DNA from: CAXBGS01 sp963975425
Lineage (GTDB): Bacteria > Planctomycetota > Planctomycetia > Pirellulales > Pirellulaceae
Direction: 5' to 3'
Assembly (NCBI GenBank): GCA_963975425.1
Contig: CAXBGS010000018.1
Location: forward strand, 1 to 64,000
DNA: 64,000 nt
Part shown: positions 52,351 through 61,927 of the stretch, in pieces
Position numbering within the stretch: the stretch's first letter is position 1
Layout: every line of letters begins with the position of its first letter
Made by a program: the position numbers and the translations under genes
Notes under the pieces: model-generated
Told to the model about the DNA's origin: nothing
Databases searched by the model: none
What the model saw: only the letters and a program-made list of their open reading frames with translations

Positions 52351-53766
52351 TTAGGGCTGGGTATTCCAGGGAGCTCGTTGCGTGTCGATCATTTGTTTTT
52401 CGAACAACTCAATTTTCGCCGTCAAGCGTTGGACCACTTTGGGATGGCTTGACGCGACGTTGGTGGATTCTCGTTCGTCCGATTCTAGATCGAACAGCCA
52501 AGGAAAAGGCTCGGTCACGGTTCGATCGTTTTTCTTTTTGCGAGCCGACAGCAATAACTTCCACCGCTGATCACGAATGCCTTGTGGTTTCGGACCGCAC
52601 GTCGGACCGTAGTAATAGAATTCCTGTCGCGGCGATTCGCTGCGATTGCCTAACCAATGTGCCGACAGGTCCACTCCATCCAGCGGAGCACCATCACGTG
52701 CTTCGAATTCAATCCCACTGATGCTGGCCAATGTGGGCAGTATATCGATGGTCGCCCCCATCTGATCCGTTGTACTGCCTCCCTTGATTCGGCCGGGCCA
52801 CCAAACGATCGTTGGGACGCGCTGGCCACCTTCGAAATTGCTGAACTTAAGTCCTCGCAAATACGTCGCCGAATCGGCGTTCCATGGTCCGTTGTCACTG
52901 CTGAAAATCAATAATGTATTTTCGGCAATTCCGGCCTCGCCAATGGCACCCACCAGTTGCCCGATCGACCAGTCGATTTCTTCGATCACATCACCGTAGA
53001 GTCCTCGTTGGGTCGTTCCGACAAAGTCGCCCGAGGCGGCGATCGGTTTATGCGGCATCGTGTGTGCGAAATACAAAAACAATGGCTCACTGGCATCTTG
53101 GCTGCCATGTTGCTTGATCAGTTCGGTCGCACGTTGTGTGTAGCGACGTGTGAGCGTTGTTTGATCGGAGGGTACTTCGATGATTTCTTTGTCCCGCATC
53201 AGCGGCGCCAACGGGTAACGCTTTGCGGATTTGCTGCGAAAATTTTCGCGAGTGATATCGTCACGCAAAATGACATCGTCAGCCAACGCCATCTCTGGAT
53301 CGCACCCCATATCGTTGCTGTACGGCACACCGTAATACGACTGAAATCCTTGTTCGGTGGGCAACACGGGGTCTTGGTGTCCGAGGTGCCACTTGCCGAC
53401 CATATGAGTTTGATAGCCGGCGCCGGCAAACATTTCGGCCATGGTGTTTTCGTCCGGATGCAGAGCCGTCGTTGAGTCTGGAAACAAAACCGATTGGTTC
53501 ATCACCCGAGCCGGATAGCACCCCGTCATCAATCCCGCTCGAGAAGCCGAACACACACTGCAAACGGAATAAAACTCGGTGCAACGCAGCCCCTCGGCAG
53601 CCAATCGATCGAGATGCGGTGTCTGGAAACCGGTCGCACCTTGTGTACCGATATCGCTCCATCCCATGTCATCCATATAGACCAAGATGACGTTGGGCCG
53701 ATCGGCCGCAGCGGCAACCGAAACGGAAACCGTCCATAGGGCGAACCCCAAAAGAATCTTACGCAT
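52351..53766 (-). CDS. Secreted sulfatase (C-x-A-x-R, arylsulfatase A-like)
   Basis: A 471-residue exported sulfatase. The signal peptide (RKILLGFALWTVSVSVAAA) leads to NVILVYMDDMGWSDIGTQG. The formylglycine site is C72 in CSASRAGLMTG, again Ala in the third position. HMVGKWHLGHQ and LIFSSDNGPWN complete the active site, and the middle resembles arylsulfatase A/GALNS-type enzymes. ATG at 53766 is more likely than one nine bases upstream. It lies 223 bases upstream of the two-gene sulfatase operon on the same strand and may be transcribed with it. Confidence 0.94.
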   Translation of the reverse strand: MRKILLGFALWTVSVSVAAAADRPNVILVYMDDMGWSDIGTQGATGFQTPHLDRLAAEGLRCTEFYSVCSVCSASRAGLMTGCYPARVMNQSVLFPDSTTALHPDENTMAEMFAGAGYQTHMVGKWHLGHQDPVLPTEQGFQSYYGVPYSNDMGCDPEMALADDVILRDDITRENFRSKSAKRYPLAPLMRDKEIIEVPSDQTTLTRRYTQRATELIKQHGSQDASEPLFLYFAHTMPHKPIAASGDFVGTTQRGLYGDVIEEIDWSIGQLVGAIGEAGIAENTLLIFSSDNGPWNADSATYLRGLKFSNFEGGQRVPTIVWWPGRIKGGSTTDQMGATIDILPTLASISGIEFEARDGAPLDGVDLSAHWLGNRSESPRQEFYYYGPTCGPKPQGIRDQRWKLLLSARKKKNDRTVTEPFPWLFDLESDERESTNVASSHPKVVQRLTAKIELFEKQMIDTQRAPWNTQP

Positions 53767-53844
53767 CGAAATCAAATTCCTGTGATCCGGACTGTGGTGA
53801 CGTCGAGAGCCAGTGACCCATGGGGCGTGGCGGCGGGAGAGCAG

Positions 53845-55362
53845 TCAGTCTAATCGAATCGACCACAACTCGGCGTAACAGGCCAGCGAATCTTGCGGGT
53901 CACCGAATGTTTTCATGCGTTGCAATTGAAATCCGGCCGCTTGATAGCCTTCAATGATCTGTGCCTCGTGATCACGGCGCCCCACGATGATCCGCTGTGT
54001 CGGAAACTTGGTGCTGTCAAAATACATCGGATGCTGACAAGCCAAAATGATGTCTCGGCCGTTGCCATACGCATCAAGTGCAAACTCTCGACCGACCGTG
54101 AGTGTTACGTCCTCAGGAATCTCGCGGAGGATATCTTGCACGAATATTCGACTCGCATAGTTCGTGTCATTCCAGTTCGCAACGTATGTCCACGTAGCAC
54201 GCAATCCGGATCCCGGAATCAACGCGGCGATCAACCCCGCAAGCATGGCCACTCGCATCGCGCCAGATATCTTGAACGTATCAAAAGCGCGCACGGTCGC
54301 GTATGCAACACATGTCCATCCAAAGGCAGCCGGATAACACCAGAAACCTTGAATCGGATGAATCCCGACGCACACCACCAGCAAATACACGCCGGTTGAC
54401 GCGATTAAGAATAAGAGGGAAGCGGTTCGATCGCGTTTGGAGATTGCAAAGACGCCGCAGGTCACGATGCCGATCGCAAGCAATGCGAACTGTATGGGAT
54501 TCGCCCGCAGGAACAATTGTGGGATCTGATTTGCGAACGACTCCGCGGGCATCACGAAACGTGTTAGCAGTCCCGGTCCGGCGGGCCGCAGGATGTTACC
54601 GACGAATTGCTCGCGGAACAGATCGGACGACATCGCGATCAATGGCAACCAAAGCATAAACGTCAACGCCGCCGCCACGATCAACAGGCTGCATCGCAAA
54701 CATCGTTGAGTCAACGTTCCCGATCGAATCAAGTGCCATACGCCAACTTGGGCGGCAAACACGATTGCAAACGGATGGGTCAGTCCAGCCAGTCCGAGTG
54801 CGATACCCGATGTGACGGCGGAAAGGAGCGGTTTGGCCGCCAATCGCGAAGTGCACCAGATCGCAACCAATCCCAACGTGCCACATAACATATCCGGTCG
54901 CGACGAAATGGCAGGAAAGAACAACAACCGCGAGAATGAAAACAGTCCGGCGGCGATCAGCGCAACTCGATCATCGCCGGTCAGATGTCGTCCGATTGCA
55001 AAGACCAACACGATCGCCAAGCAAGCTGCCGCGAGTGACGACACCCGCGCGGCACCATATCCGGGCGGAAGCACGGCAAAGAACGGAGATTGTACGTAGA
55101 AAGAGAGCGGCGGTTGTGCAAAAAGAATTTGCTCTGCGCCGTTAAAGACGCTGCCTTCTTCACGGGCTCGACAATACGGCACGCGAGGTATTCCTTCGCG
55201 CGCGACGGTGAGCCCAGGAACGCCATACCACTCTTCGTCTTGGCTAGCTGGCGCGTGCCAGGCAGTGGGGCACCGCGCCAGCAGAAACGCCAGCACGATC
55301 GCGGCCAGCCAAAATAGCGATCGCGGCGGCCGTCGAGTGCTTTGGTGGCCGGTGGATTGCAA
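53845..55362 (-). CDS. GT39/ArnT-like membrane glycosyltransferase
   Basis: A 505-residue polytopic protein with roughly ten to twelve hydrophobic segments. The first extracytoplasmic loop carries DEEWY (the Asp-Glu pair of GT-C enzymes) and FAQPPLSFYVQSP, the PPL strand typical of the GT39/PMT and ArnT group. It would transfer a sugar from a polyprenyl-phosphate donor to protein, lipid or polymer outside the membrane. A polyprenyl-phosphate sugar synthase-like GT2 lies 1.2 kb away, a plausible donor supplier. It diverges from the methyltransferase gene; a perfect 12-base CCGGCTAGCCGG palindrome at 55493-55504 lies in the shared upstream region. Confidence 0.88.
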   Translation of the reverse strand: MQSTGHQSTRRPPRSLFWLAAIVLAFLLARCPTAWHAPASQDEEWYGVPGLTVAREGIPRVPYCRAREEGSVFNGAEQILFAQPPLSFYVQSPFFAVLPPGYGAARVSSLAAACLAIVLVFAIGRHLTGDDRVALIAAGLFSFSRLLFFPAISSRPDMLCGTLGLVAIWCTSRLAAKPLLSAVTSGIALGLAGLTHPFAIVFAAQVGVWHLIRSGTLTQRCLRCSLLIVAAALTFMLWLPLIAMSSDLFREQFVGNILRPAGPGLLTRFVMPAESFANQIPQLFLRANPIQFALLAIGIVTCGVFAISKRDRTASLLFLIASTGVYLLVVCVGIHPIQGFWCYPAAFGWTCVAYATVRAFDTFKISGAMRVAMLAGLIAALIPGSGLRATWTYVANWNDTNYASRIFVQDILREIPEDVTLTVGREFALDAYGNGRDIILACQHPMYFDSTKFPTQRIIVGRRDHEAQIIEGYQAAGFQLQRMKTFGDPQDSLACYAELWSIRLD

Positions 55363-55553
55363 TCGATCGACGATGGGATCGTTTCGTTTCGGTTCGGCAG
55401 GTGGGTGTTCTTCGTCGCTTATGGTTTCATCTCGCGGTCGATGCGTTCACAATCGTGTCGACCTTACCATTATCGACGCAATTAAAAATGCGCCGGCTAG
55501 CCGGTCGCCCTTCGTCCTTCATTTGATATTCCGCTTACATCGGACGTTCCGCT

Positions 55554-56465
55554 GTGCCTCAATCGCTCTGTCCCTGTTGTCAATCCGAACTGCGTCGGAA
55601 GCGAGAACGCGTTTGTGATCCTGATAGCGGACAGACGTTTGCGATTGACAACTGTGTCCAATGTGGTGCGGGCCGTACGGCGCCCGTCCCGGAAAACTTG
55701 GATACATTCTATCAACAGCAATATCACGGTGGACGTCATGGCGTGACGGCGCGGATATGTGATTCCAGGCGACTGGATATCATTGGCCAGCAGACAAAAA
55801 CCATTGGCGGAAAAAGACTGCTGGATATCGGCTGCGGCGACGGCACGCTGATGGCGGCCGCACGATCGGCCGGATGGTCCGTCATGGGAACCGAAACTCA
55901 CCCTGACCGGGCACGGCAACGGGGCCTCGACGTCGTCACCTCACTGGACGAGGCAACGAAATCGGGCCCGTTTGACGTTATCACCATGTGGCATTCGCTT
56001 GAGCATTTCAAGGATCCGAACGATGCGATTGAATCCGTATCGCGTTTGATCGATCCGGGCGGCGTCGCCATTGTCGCGGTCCCCAACTACGCCAGCTTGC
56101 AGGCCACCATTTTCGGACGACACTGGCTTCACCTGGATGTCCCGCGGCATCTGTCACACTTCACGATGAACTCGATTGATCGTCTTGCACAGCGACACGG
56201 CATGACGGCAACACGTATCCGTCGCAGTGAATTTGAATACGATTTGATGGGCTGGATCCAAAGCGGATTGAACGCGATCGGATTGCCACCGAATCTGCTA
56301 ATGAAAACGCTTACCGGCCGCACGTCGAATGCGTCGATGGTGATTCGTGCGATCAGTTTTGTTGGGGGCTGCGTGCTTGGTGCCGCGACGTTGCTGCCGA
56401 CTGTCATCGGGTGCCAAACGGGGCGTGGCGGCACCCTGATTTTTGTGTTGCGCCGTGCGCGTTAA
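55554..56465 (+). CDS. SAM-dependent methyltransferase with N-terminal zinc ribbon
   Basis: A 303-residue protein from GTG at 55554. A zinc-ribbon head has C6, C8/C9, C34 and C37 (LCPCC and NCVQCG). The class I methyltransferase core follows: LLDIGCGDGTLMAAARSAGW for SAM, FDVITMWHSLEHFKDP for motif II, and a DRLAQRHGMT helix. The C-terminal 50 residues are hydrophobic (FVGGCVLGAATLLPTVI), suggesting membrane association. This layout is seen in methyltransferases near polysaccharide and glycolipid genes, so a sugar or lipid target is likely. It starts a plus-strand group with a GT2 gene. Confidence 0.88.
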   Translation: MPQSLCPCCQSELRRKRERVCDPDSGQTFAIDNCVQCGAGRTAPVPENLDTFYQQQYHGGRHGVTARICDSRRLDIIGQQTKTIGGKRLLDIGCGDGTLMAAARSAGWSVMGTETHPDRARQRGLDVVTSLDEATKSGPFDVITMWHSLEHFKDPNDAIESVSRLIDPGGVAIVAVPNYASLQATIFGRHWLHLDVPRHLSHFTMNSIDRLAQRHGMTATRIRRSEFEYDLMGWIQSGLNAIGLPPNLLMKTLTGRTSNASMVIRAISFVGGCVLGAATLLPTVIGCQTGRGGTLIFVLRRAR

Positions 56466-56524
56466 CGTAGTGATCCGGTCGCATCCATGCTTTGCGACAT
56501 GTGCATTTAGCAGAGGCGTACAAA

Positions 56525-56556
56525 CCAGTGAGCGCAGAACCCAGTGAGCGCAGAAC
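56525..56556. repeat. Perfect two-copy 16-base tandem duplication at the GT2 start
   Basis: CCAGTGAGCGCAGAAC at 56525-56540 is repeated exactly at 56541-56556, ending directly before ATG 56557. The initiation region of the gene is therefore within the second copy. GAGCG is the only ribosome-binding-site-like element. Confidence 0.95.
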
Positions 56557-57345
56557 ATGATCAACCAGAAAAAAGTCGTGGTCGTGATGCCGGCGTACAA
56601 CGCGGGCAAAACGCTAATGCAAACCTATCGCGAAATTGATCGGCAAATCGTCGACGAAATTGTGCTGGTCGACGACGCCAGTTCCGATGACACGGTGCGT
56701 ATCGCTAAAGAACTGGACCTGCATGTCGTCGTGCACCCCAAGAATCGCGGATACGGTGGCAATCAGAAAACCTGTTATCGCACGGCGTTGGATTTAGGTG
56801 CGGACATCGTCGTGATGGTACATCCTGATTACCAGTACACACCGTTGCTGATTCCGGCGATGTCGTCGATGATCGGCAGCGGGCTGTATGACTGTGTGAT
56901 CGCCAGTCGCATCCTTGGTGGCGAAGCGAGGCAAAGCGGCATGCCGACGTACAAGTACATCGCGAACCGTTTCTTGACGTTGACGCAAAACCTGTTGATG
57001 CGTTCGAAATTGACGGAGTTCCACACGGGATACCGGGCGTTTTCTCGGGAATGTTTATTAACTTTGCCGCTTGAAGAAAACTCCGACGATTTTGTGTTCG
57101 ATAATCAAATGCTCTCGCAGGCCATTTACTTCGGATTTCGCGTCGGCGAGGTATCTTGCCCGACCAAGTATTTTGCTGAGGCGTCGTCCATCAATTTCAG
57201 CCGTTCGTGCAAGTACGGGCTTGGCTGCCTGAAGACGGCAGCCGAGTTTCGGCTGGCCAGGCTGGGCATCTGGACCAGACGAGTGTTCCAATCCGGCGGC
57301 AACCGGCTTGCCGATCCCCCCGGACCGCCAGAATCGCACGAATAG
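56557..57345 (+). CDS. Family 2 glycosyltransferase (polyprenyl-phosphate sugar synthase-like)
   Basis: A 262-residue GT-A enzyme. VVVVMPAYNAGKTL, VLVDDASSDDTV and the donor strand IVVMVHPDYQY follow the DPM1/GT2 layout, with HPDYQY at the metal-binding site where DxD normally lies, and FHTGYRAFSRE and FVFDNQML after it. No transmembrane helix is evident. It likely makes polyprenyl-phosphate-linked sugar used by a GT-C enzyme such as the GT39 protein encoded nearby; this is inferred. The ATG at 56557 abuts a 16-base duplication. The helicase gene begins 32 bases after its stop. Confidence 0.9.
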   Translation: MINQKKVVVVMPAYNAGKTLMQTYREIDRQIVDEIVLVDDASSDDTVRIAKELDLHVVVHPKNRGYGGNQKTCYRTALDLGADIVVMVHPDYQYTPLLIPAMSSMIGSGLYDCVIASRILGGEARQSGMPTYKYIANRFLTLTQNLLMRSKLTEFHTGYRAFSRECLLTLPLEENSDDFVFDNQMLSQAIYFGFRVGEVSCPTKYFAEASSINFSRSCKYGLGCLKTAAEFRLARLGIWTRRVFQSGGNRLADPPGPPESHE

Positions 57346-57377
57346 TCGGCAACCAGTTCTCGCGTTACACTGCTGCT

Positions 57378-58652
<1,275 letters not shown>

Positions 58653-58672
58653 AGCTCTTTATCTTTCACCTT

Positions 58673-58759
58673 GCCACCGGTCGCTCGTCGGTGGCCTGCG
58701 TTCTGAAGACGAACGCAGCACAGCACACGGCCTGCGGATCACGTGACTTGGTGATCCGC
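58673..58759. terminator. Three tandem hairpins between convergent genes
   Basis: Three perfect stems follow one another: 58673-58679 / 58689-58695 (7 bases), 58696-58703 / 58711-58718 (8 bases) and 58734-58742 / 58751-58759 (9 bases), with loops of 9, 7 and 8. None has a T-run. They lie after the helicase stop and before the BON stop. A 16-base direct repeat (GAAAGAGGTGCCGGCG) follows at 58788-58803 and 58807-58822. Confidence 0.6.
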
Positions 58760-58912
58760 TCCGGTGCAGCGAGAATTTCGCTCGTGAGAAAGAGGTGCCG
58801 GCGCGGGAAAGAGGTGCCGGCGACGGACGCAGATTGAATAGGCGTGCGGTGCTGCACAAAATTTGAGACGACCGCTGCTGCGGTCAAGTCTCCTTCGCCA
58901 CGTCGATGTAAC

Positions 58913-59149
58913 CTATTTCGTTACATCAACGCGATTGACCACTTGCATGCCCGCAGCGACGGTCCGCACGGTCTCTTGCGCCAGCTGCTTGTGATAGAAG
59001 CTTCGCACGATACCGCTGAGACGTAATTCGCCCTCTTCGCCATCGACGCGCAGCCTGCGCAATTCGCTGACTGAACTTCGTGCGAGCACCGCGGTTGCCG
59101 CCGTCGCAACTTCTTGTGGGTAAGTGGTTTCCATATTTTGTACGTCCAA
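58913..59149 (-). CDS. Small BON-domain protein
   Basis: A 78-residue protein that consists of one BON fold: VATAATAVLARSS, LRRLRVDGEEGELRLSGIVRSFYHKQLAQETVRT and AGMQVVNRVDVTK, with the glycine and the VNRV ending typical of the family. BON domains bind phospholipid or other envelope components. There is no signal peptide, so the location is uncertain. ATG at 59149 or 59134 could be the start. The gene converges on the helicase through a hairpin cluster. Its upstream side is a long non-coding region. Confidence 0.8.
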   Translation of the reverse strand: MDVQNMETTYPQEVATAATAVLARSSVSELRRLRVDGEEGELRLSGIVRSFYHKQLAQETVRTVAAGMQVVNRVDVTK

Positions 59150-59632
59150 CTTGTATGCTTTTATACTTTGTGCAAAGCCGATCGATCATGGCGATCAGAC
59201 AATGTGTGGTGAACCCAGCCTTCCTGAGCCGGACAGCTTCCAAAACTGGAATACCGCGTCTGCTCCCTTAAATATCCCACATGTTTGAGGATTAGGCTAC
59301 GCGAATTTCACACGAATTTAGTTTGCCCAAATTGCCACACTGAACAAGAAGAACTCAATCGGCCTGTCTTGAGGTCGATCAAGTGAACGTGGTCAAAAAA
59401 GAACCGATGGAGTCCGGTTTTGCGGATTAGTCGGCCGATTTTCGGTCACCGCACGCAGCCATGCAAGAAAGCCCGTGTCGGCGGGCATGATTGCATGTTG
59501 GTATTTTTTGACTTTTGTTGTTGGCGACGTAGATCCACGCGGACCACTTCTCCCGCATCACGCTAGCTTTCGCGTCTGCGGTGACGCCTCGCTCGCGACG
59601 ACGTCAACCATCAGATACCCCCGACAATCCGC
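59150..59632. other. Long non-coding region upstream of the GGDEF gene
   Basis: About 480 bases, more AT-rich than its flanks around 59275-59345. A nested hairpin (59460-59497) followed by a T-run is present; see the separate entry. A short CTTGA/TCAAG hairpin lies near 59368-59384. No protein is supported. It probably holds divergent promoters and perhaps a small RNA. Confidence 0.5.
59460..59508 (+). terminator. Nested hairpin with T-run, possible attenuator or sRNA terminator
   Basis: An outer stem CATGCAA/TTGCATG (59460-59466 / 59491-59497) encloses an inner stem GCCCG/CGGGC (59471-59475 / 59482-59486). GTATTTTTTG follows. This is the layout of an intrinsic terminator on the plus strand, but no gene on that strand lies upstream for over 800 bases. 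It could end a small RNA or form an attenuator in the leader of the GGDEF gene at 59633. Confidence 0.45.
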
Positions 59633-61927
59633 ATGTGGCTTGATATTTCCATCGCGATCAGTTGTGCCGTGGCCGGACTCGCCGGCGGCTGGGTGATGCG
59701 CAGCATTGGCTTGTTCGACGATCACGACCCGAACATGTTGGTAACGCTGAACGACTCACGTCGGCTGTCCAATGAACGGTTGGAAGAGGTCGCCCAAGGA
59801 CGCATCTCGGAAGTCGCCGGTCGTCTGCATGATTACGCGTCGACGATGGCGATGGATGTCGACGCGCACCAAACACGTGTACAGGCGGTCAACAACACCC
59901 TGCAAGAGCAAGAAGACGACGGAACGACCGACGCGGTTTATCGCGCGGTCGACGAACTGATCGCGGCCAACGATTCGATGCAAGAAAAGCTGCGGGTCGC
60001 ACAAGAAAGAATCCAAGAGCAAGCCGAGCAACTGGAATCGGCCGAGCAAAAAGCCCACACCGATGGTTTGACGCGTATCGCCAATCGCCGTGCCTTCGAT
60101 GACCACCTGGATCAGCAATTCGATCTGGGCGAAGACGAAGCCGGCACATTGGCGATCCTTGATGTCGACCACTTCAAACAATTCAACGACACGTATGGCC
60201 ACCGTGCCGGCGACGAGGTCTTGCGAGTTGTCGCATCGATCTTGAAAGCACGCCTGAATCCTTACGGAATCGCGGCTCGGTTTGGCGGTGAAGAATTTGC
60301 AATCGTGATGGACGGCATGGCCGTCGAAACAGCCGCCGAAATCATCAACCATGCTCGTCAGGCCATTGGCGAACGCGATGTTCACTTTGGCGAGAAACGT
60401 CTGCGAGTCACGATGTCCGCCGGGATTGCCGGGCTGATGCCGTCGGAGTCAAAAGAAGACTGGCTGCAACGCGCCGACGACGCGCTGTACCACTCCAAAG
60501 AACAGGGCAGAGACTGTGCACACTGGATGGACGTCACCACGCCCGTCCTCGTAGGAACCACAACCGCCGGCGCAAAACCGGTCAAGACGCCTGACAGCAA
60601 AGCGGAAGTCACCAGCGATCAAAGTCCGCAGGAAACGACTGCCGACACGGCGTCCGCCCCCGCGGCGTCCGCCCCCGCGGCAAACGGCGTTCAAGACCGT
60701 CCGGCAACCGCCGATAAACCACCAGCTGTCAAAGCCAAAGCGGAAAACGAAACGACAGTACCCGATCCCATTGCAAGCGAACCGAACGCGTCCAAGGTGG
60801 ACAGCGATGCGTCTGAAATTGTTGACAACGATCCGACCGAGGCCGACGAAACAGTAGGCGTCGATCATCAAGACGCTGAAGCCAAGCAAAATGCTGAAGT
60901 CACCGAAGCCCCTGAAATCGGCGCAACGCAAGACGTCGACGACGAAGCGAAAGGGGCGCCAAAGAACGATACCGTCGATGTGCAAGATGATCTCGATGAA
61001 TTGCTTAACGATTCACTGAATTCGAACGACGACGTCGGCGATGCGGTAAACCGTGATGCGAAAGATGATGACGCCGAGCCTGAAAACCCCGACGCCGCCA
61101 CGGACTCACCGCAATCGCAAGACGAAGACCAGGCGGCAGCTAACACTGCGAGTGATTCCGACGAAAAAACCAAAGCACCGGCCACCGAAGCAGACGCGCA
61201 AGGCGATGAAGTCGTCGACGATTCGGTAACGGACGCGCAAGCGGACACGTCGGACCAAGCAGATGGTTCCGAATCCGTCACGGCGACGGCGAGCGATGAA
61301 CCCAAAGAGCAGGAAACATCGAAAGTCGAAACCGGTAGCGACAAAATCGATCAAGAAGAATCGCAGGCGCCAACAGAAGATCGCGACACCCTGAAAAAAC
61401 GAAAACCGGTTCAACCGCCGACGTCAGAAGCGACTAAAAAAGAAACGCTTCACAAAGCGGATAGTCGTCCGCGACAGGCGTTCAAATACTTGCCCGATAC
61501 CGATGGGCTGGCCAAGGCGATGACCGATCTGCACCAACGTTCGCAAACCGCCAACATTCCGCTGCACGTGATGGCCATTCGATTCAGCCAAGATGCCGAG
61601 ACCGAAACCACCGAAGCGTTGCTGCAGATTGTCCGGGCAACGCTTCGCAGTGTGGATCGCATCGGGTGTGATGACGCATCCACGCTGTTGGTTTGCATGC
61701 CGAATTTGGATGCCGATTCGGCGTTCGAACGGGGGCAACAAATTTGTCACGCGGCAAAAACGCTTTCGAATAATGGCAACGAGACTGCTGAACACTGTCA
61801 CGTCAGTATCGGGCTAGCCAATGCGGCGAATGATCCCGACTTCTTCCAGGTCGTCGAAAACGTCAAACAGGCGGCCGTCGAGGCCAACGCGAACGGCAAC
61901 AGCGTGCTGTTTGCCGACGAGGTTTAA
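59633..61927 (+). CDS. GGDEF protein with two GGDEF-like domains and a long acidic linker
   Basis: A 764-residue protein. An N-terminal hydrophobic helix (about residues 5-27) anchors it; a coiled coil (about 85-140) leads into GGDEF domain 1 (142-295), which keeps DGLTRIANRRAFD, LDVDHFKQFNDTYGH and the active GGEEF (218-222). The RxxD inhibitory site before GGEEF is absent. Residues about 300-615 are an Asp/Glu/Ala/Thr-rich linker. A second GGDEF-like fold (about 618-760, DTDGLAKAMTDL, CDDASTLLVCMP, HCHVSIGLANA) lacks the GGDEF loop and is probably non-catalytic. Domain 1 probably makes c-di-GMP from GTP. The output target is unknown. Confidence 0.88.
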   Translation: MWLDISIAISCAVAGLAGGWVMRSIGLFDDHDPNMLVTLNDSRRLSNERLEEVAQGRISEVAGRLHDYASTMAMDVDAHQTRVQAVNNTLQEQEDDGTTDAVYRAVDELIAANDSMQEKLRVAQERIQEQAEQLESAEQKAHTDGLTRIANRRAFDDHLDQQFDLGEDEAGTLAILDVDHFKQFNDTYGHRAGDEVLRVVASILKARLNPYGIAARFGGEEFAIVMDGMAVETAAEIINHARQAIGERDVHFGEKRLRVTMSAGIAGLMPSESKEDWLQRADDALYHSKEQGRDCAHWMDVTTPVLVGTTTAGAKPVKTPDSKAEVTSDQSPQETTADTASAPAASAPAANGVQDRPATADKPPAVKAKAENETTVPDPIASEPNASKVDSDASEIVDNDPTEADETVGVDHQDAEAKQNAEVTEAPEIGATQDVDDEAKGAPKNDTVDVQDDLDELLNDSLNSNDDVGDAVNRDAKDDDAEPENPDAATDSPQSQDEDQAAANTASDSDEKTKAPATEADAQGDEVVDDSVTDAQADTSDQADGSESVTATASDEPKEQETSKVETGSDKIDQEESQAPTEDRDTLKKRKPVQPPTSEATKKETLHKADSRPRQAFKYLPDTDGLAKAMTDLHQRSQTANIPLHVMAIRFSQDAETETTEALLQIVRATLRSVDRIGCDDASTLLVCMPNLDADSAFERGQQICHAAKTLSNNGNETAEHCHVSIGLANAANDPDFFQVVENVKQAAVEANANGNSVLFADEV

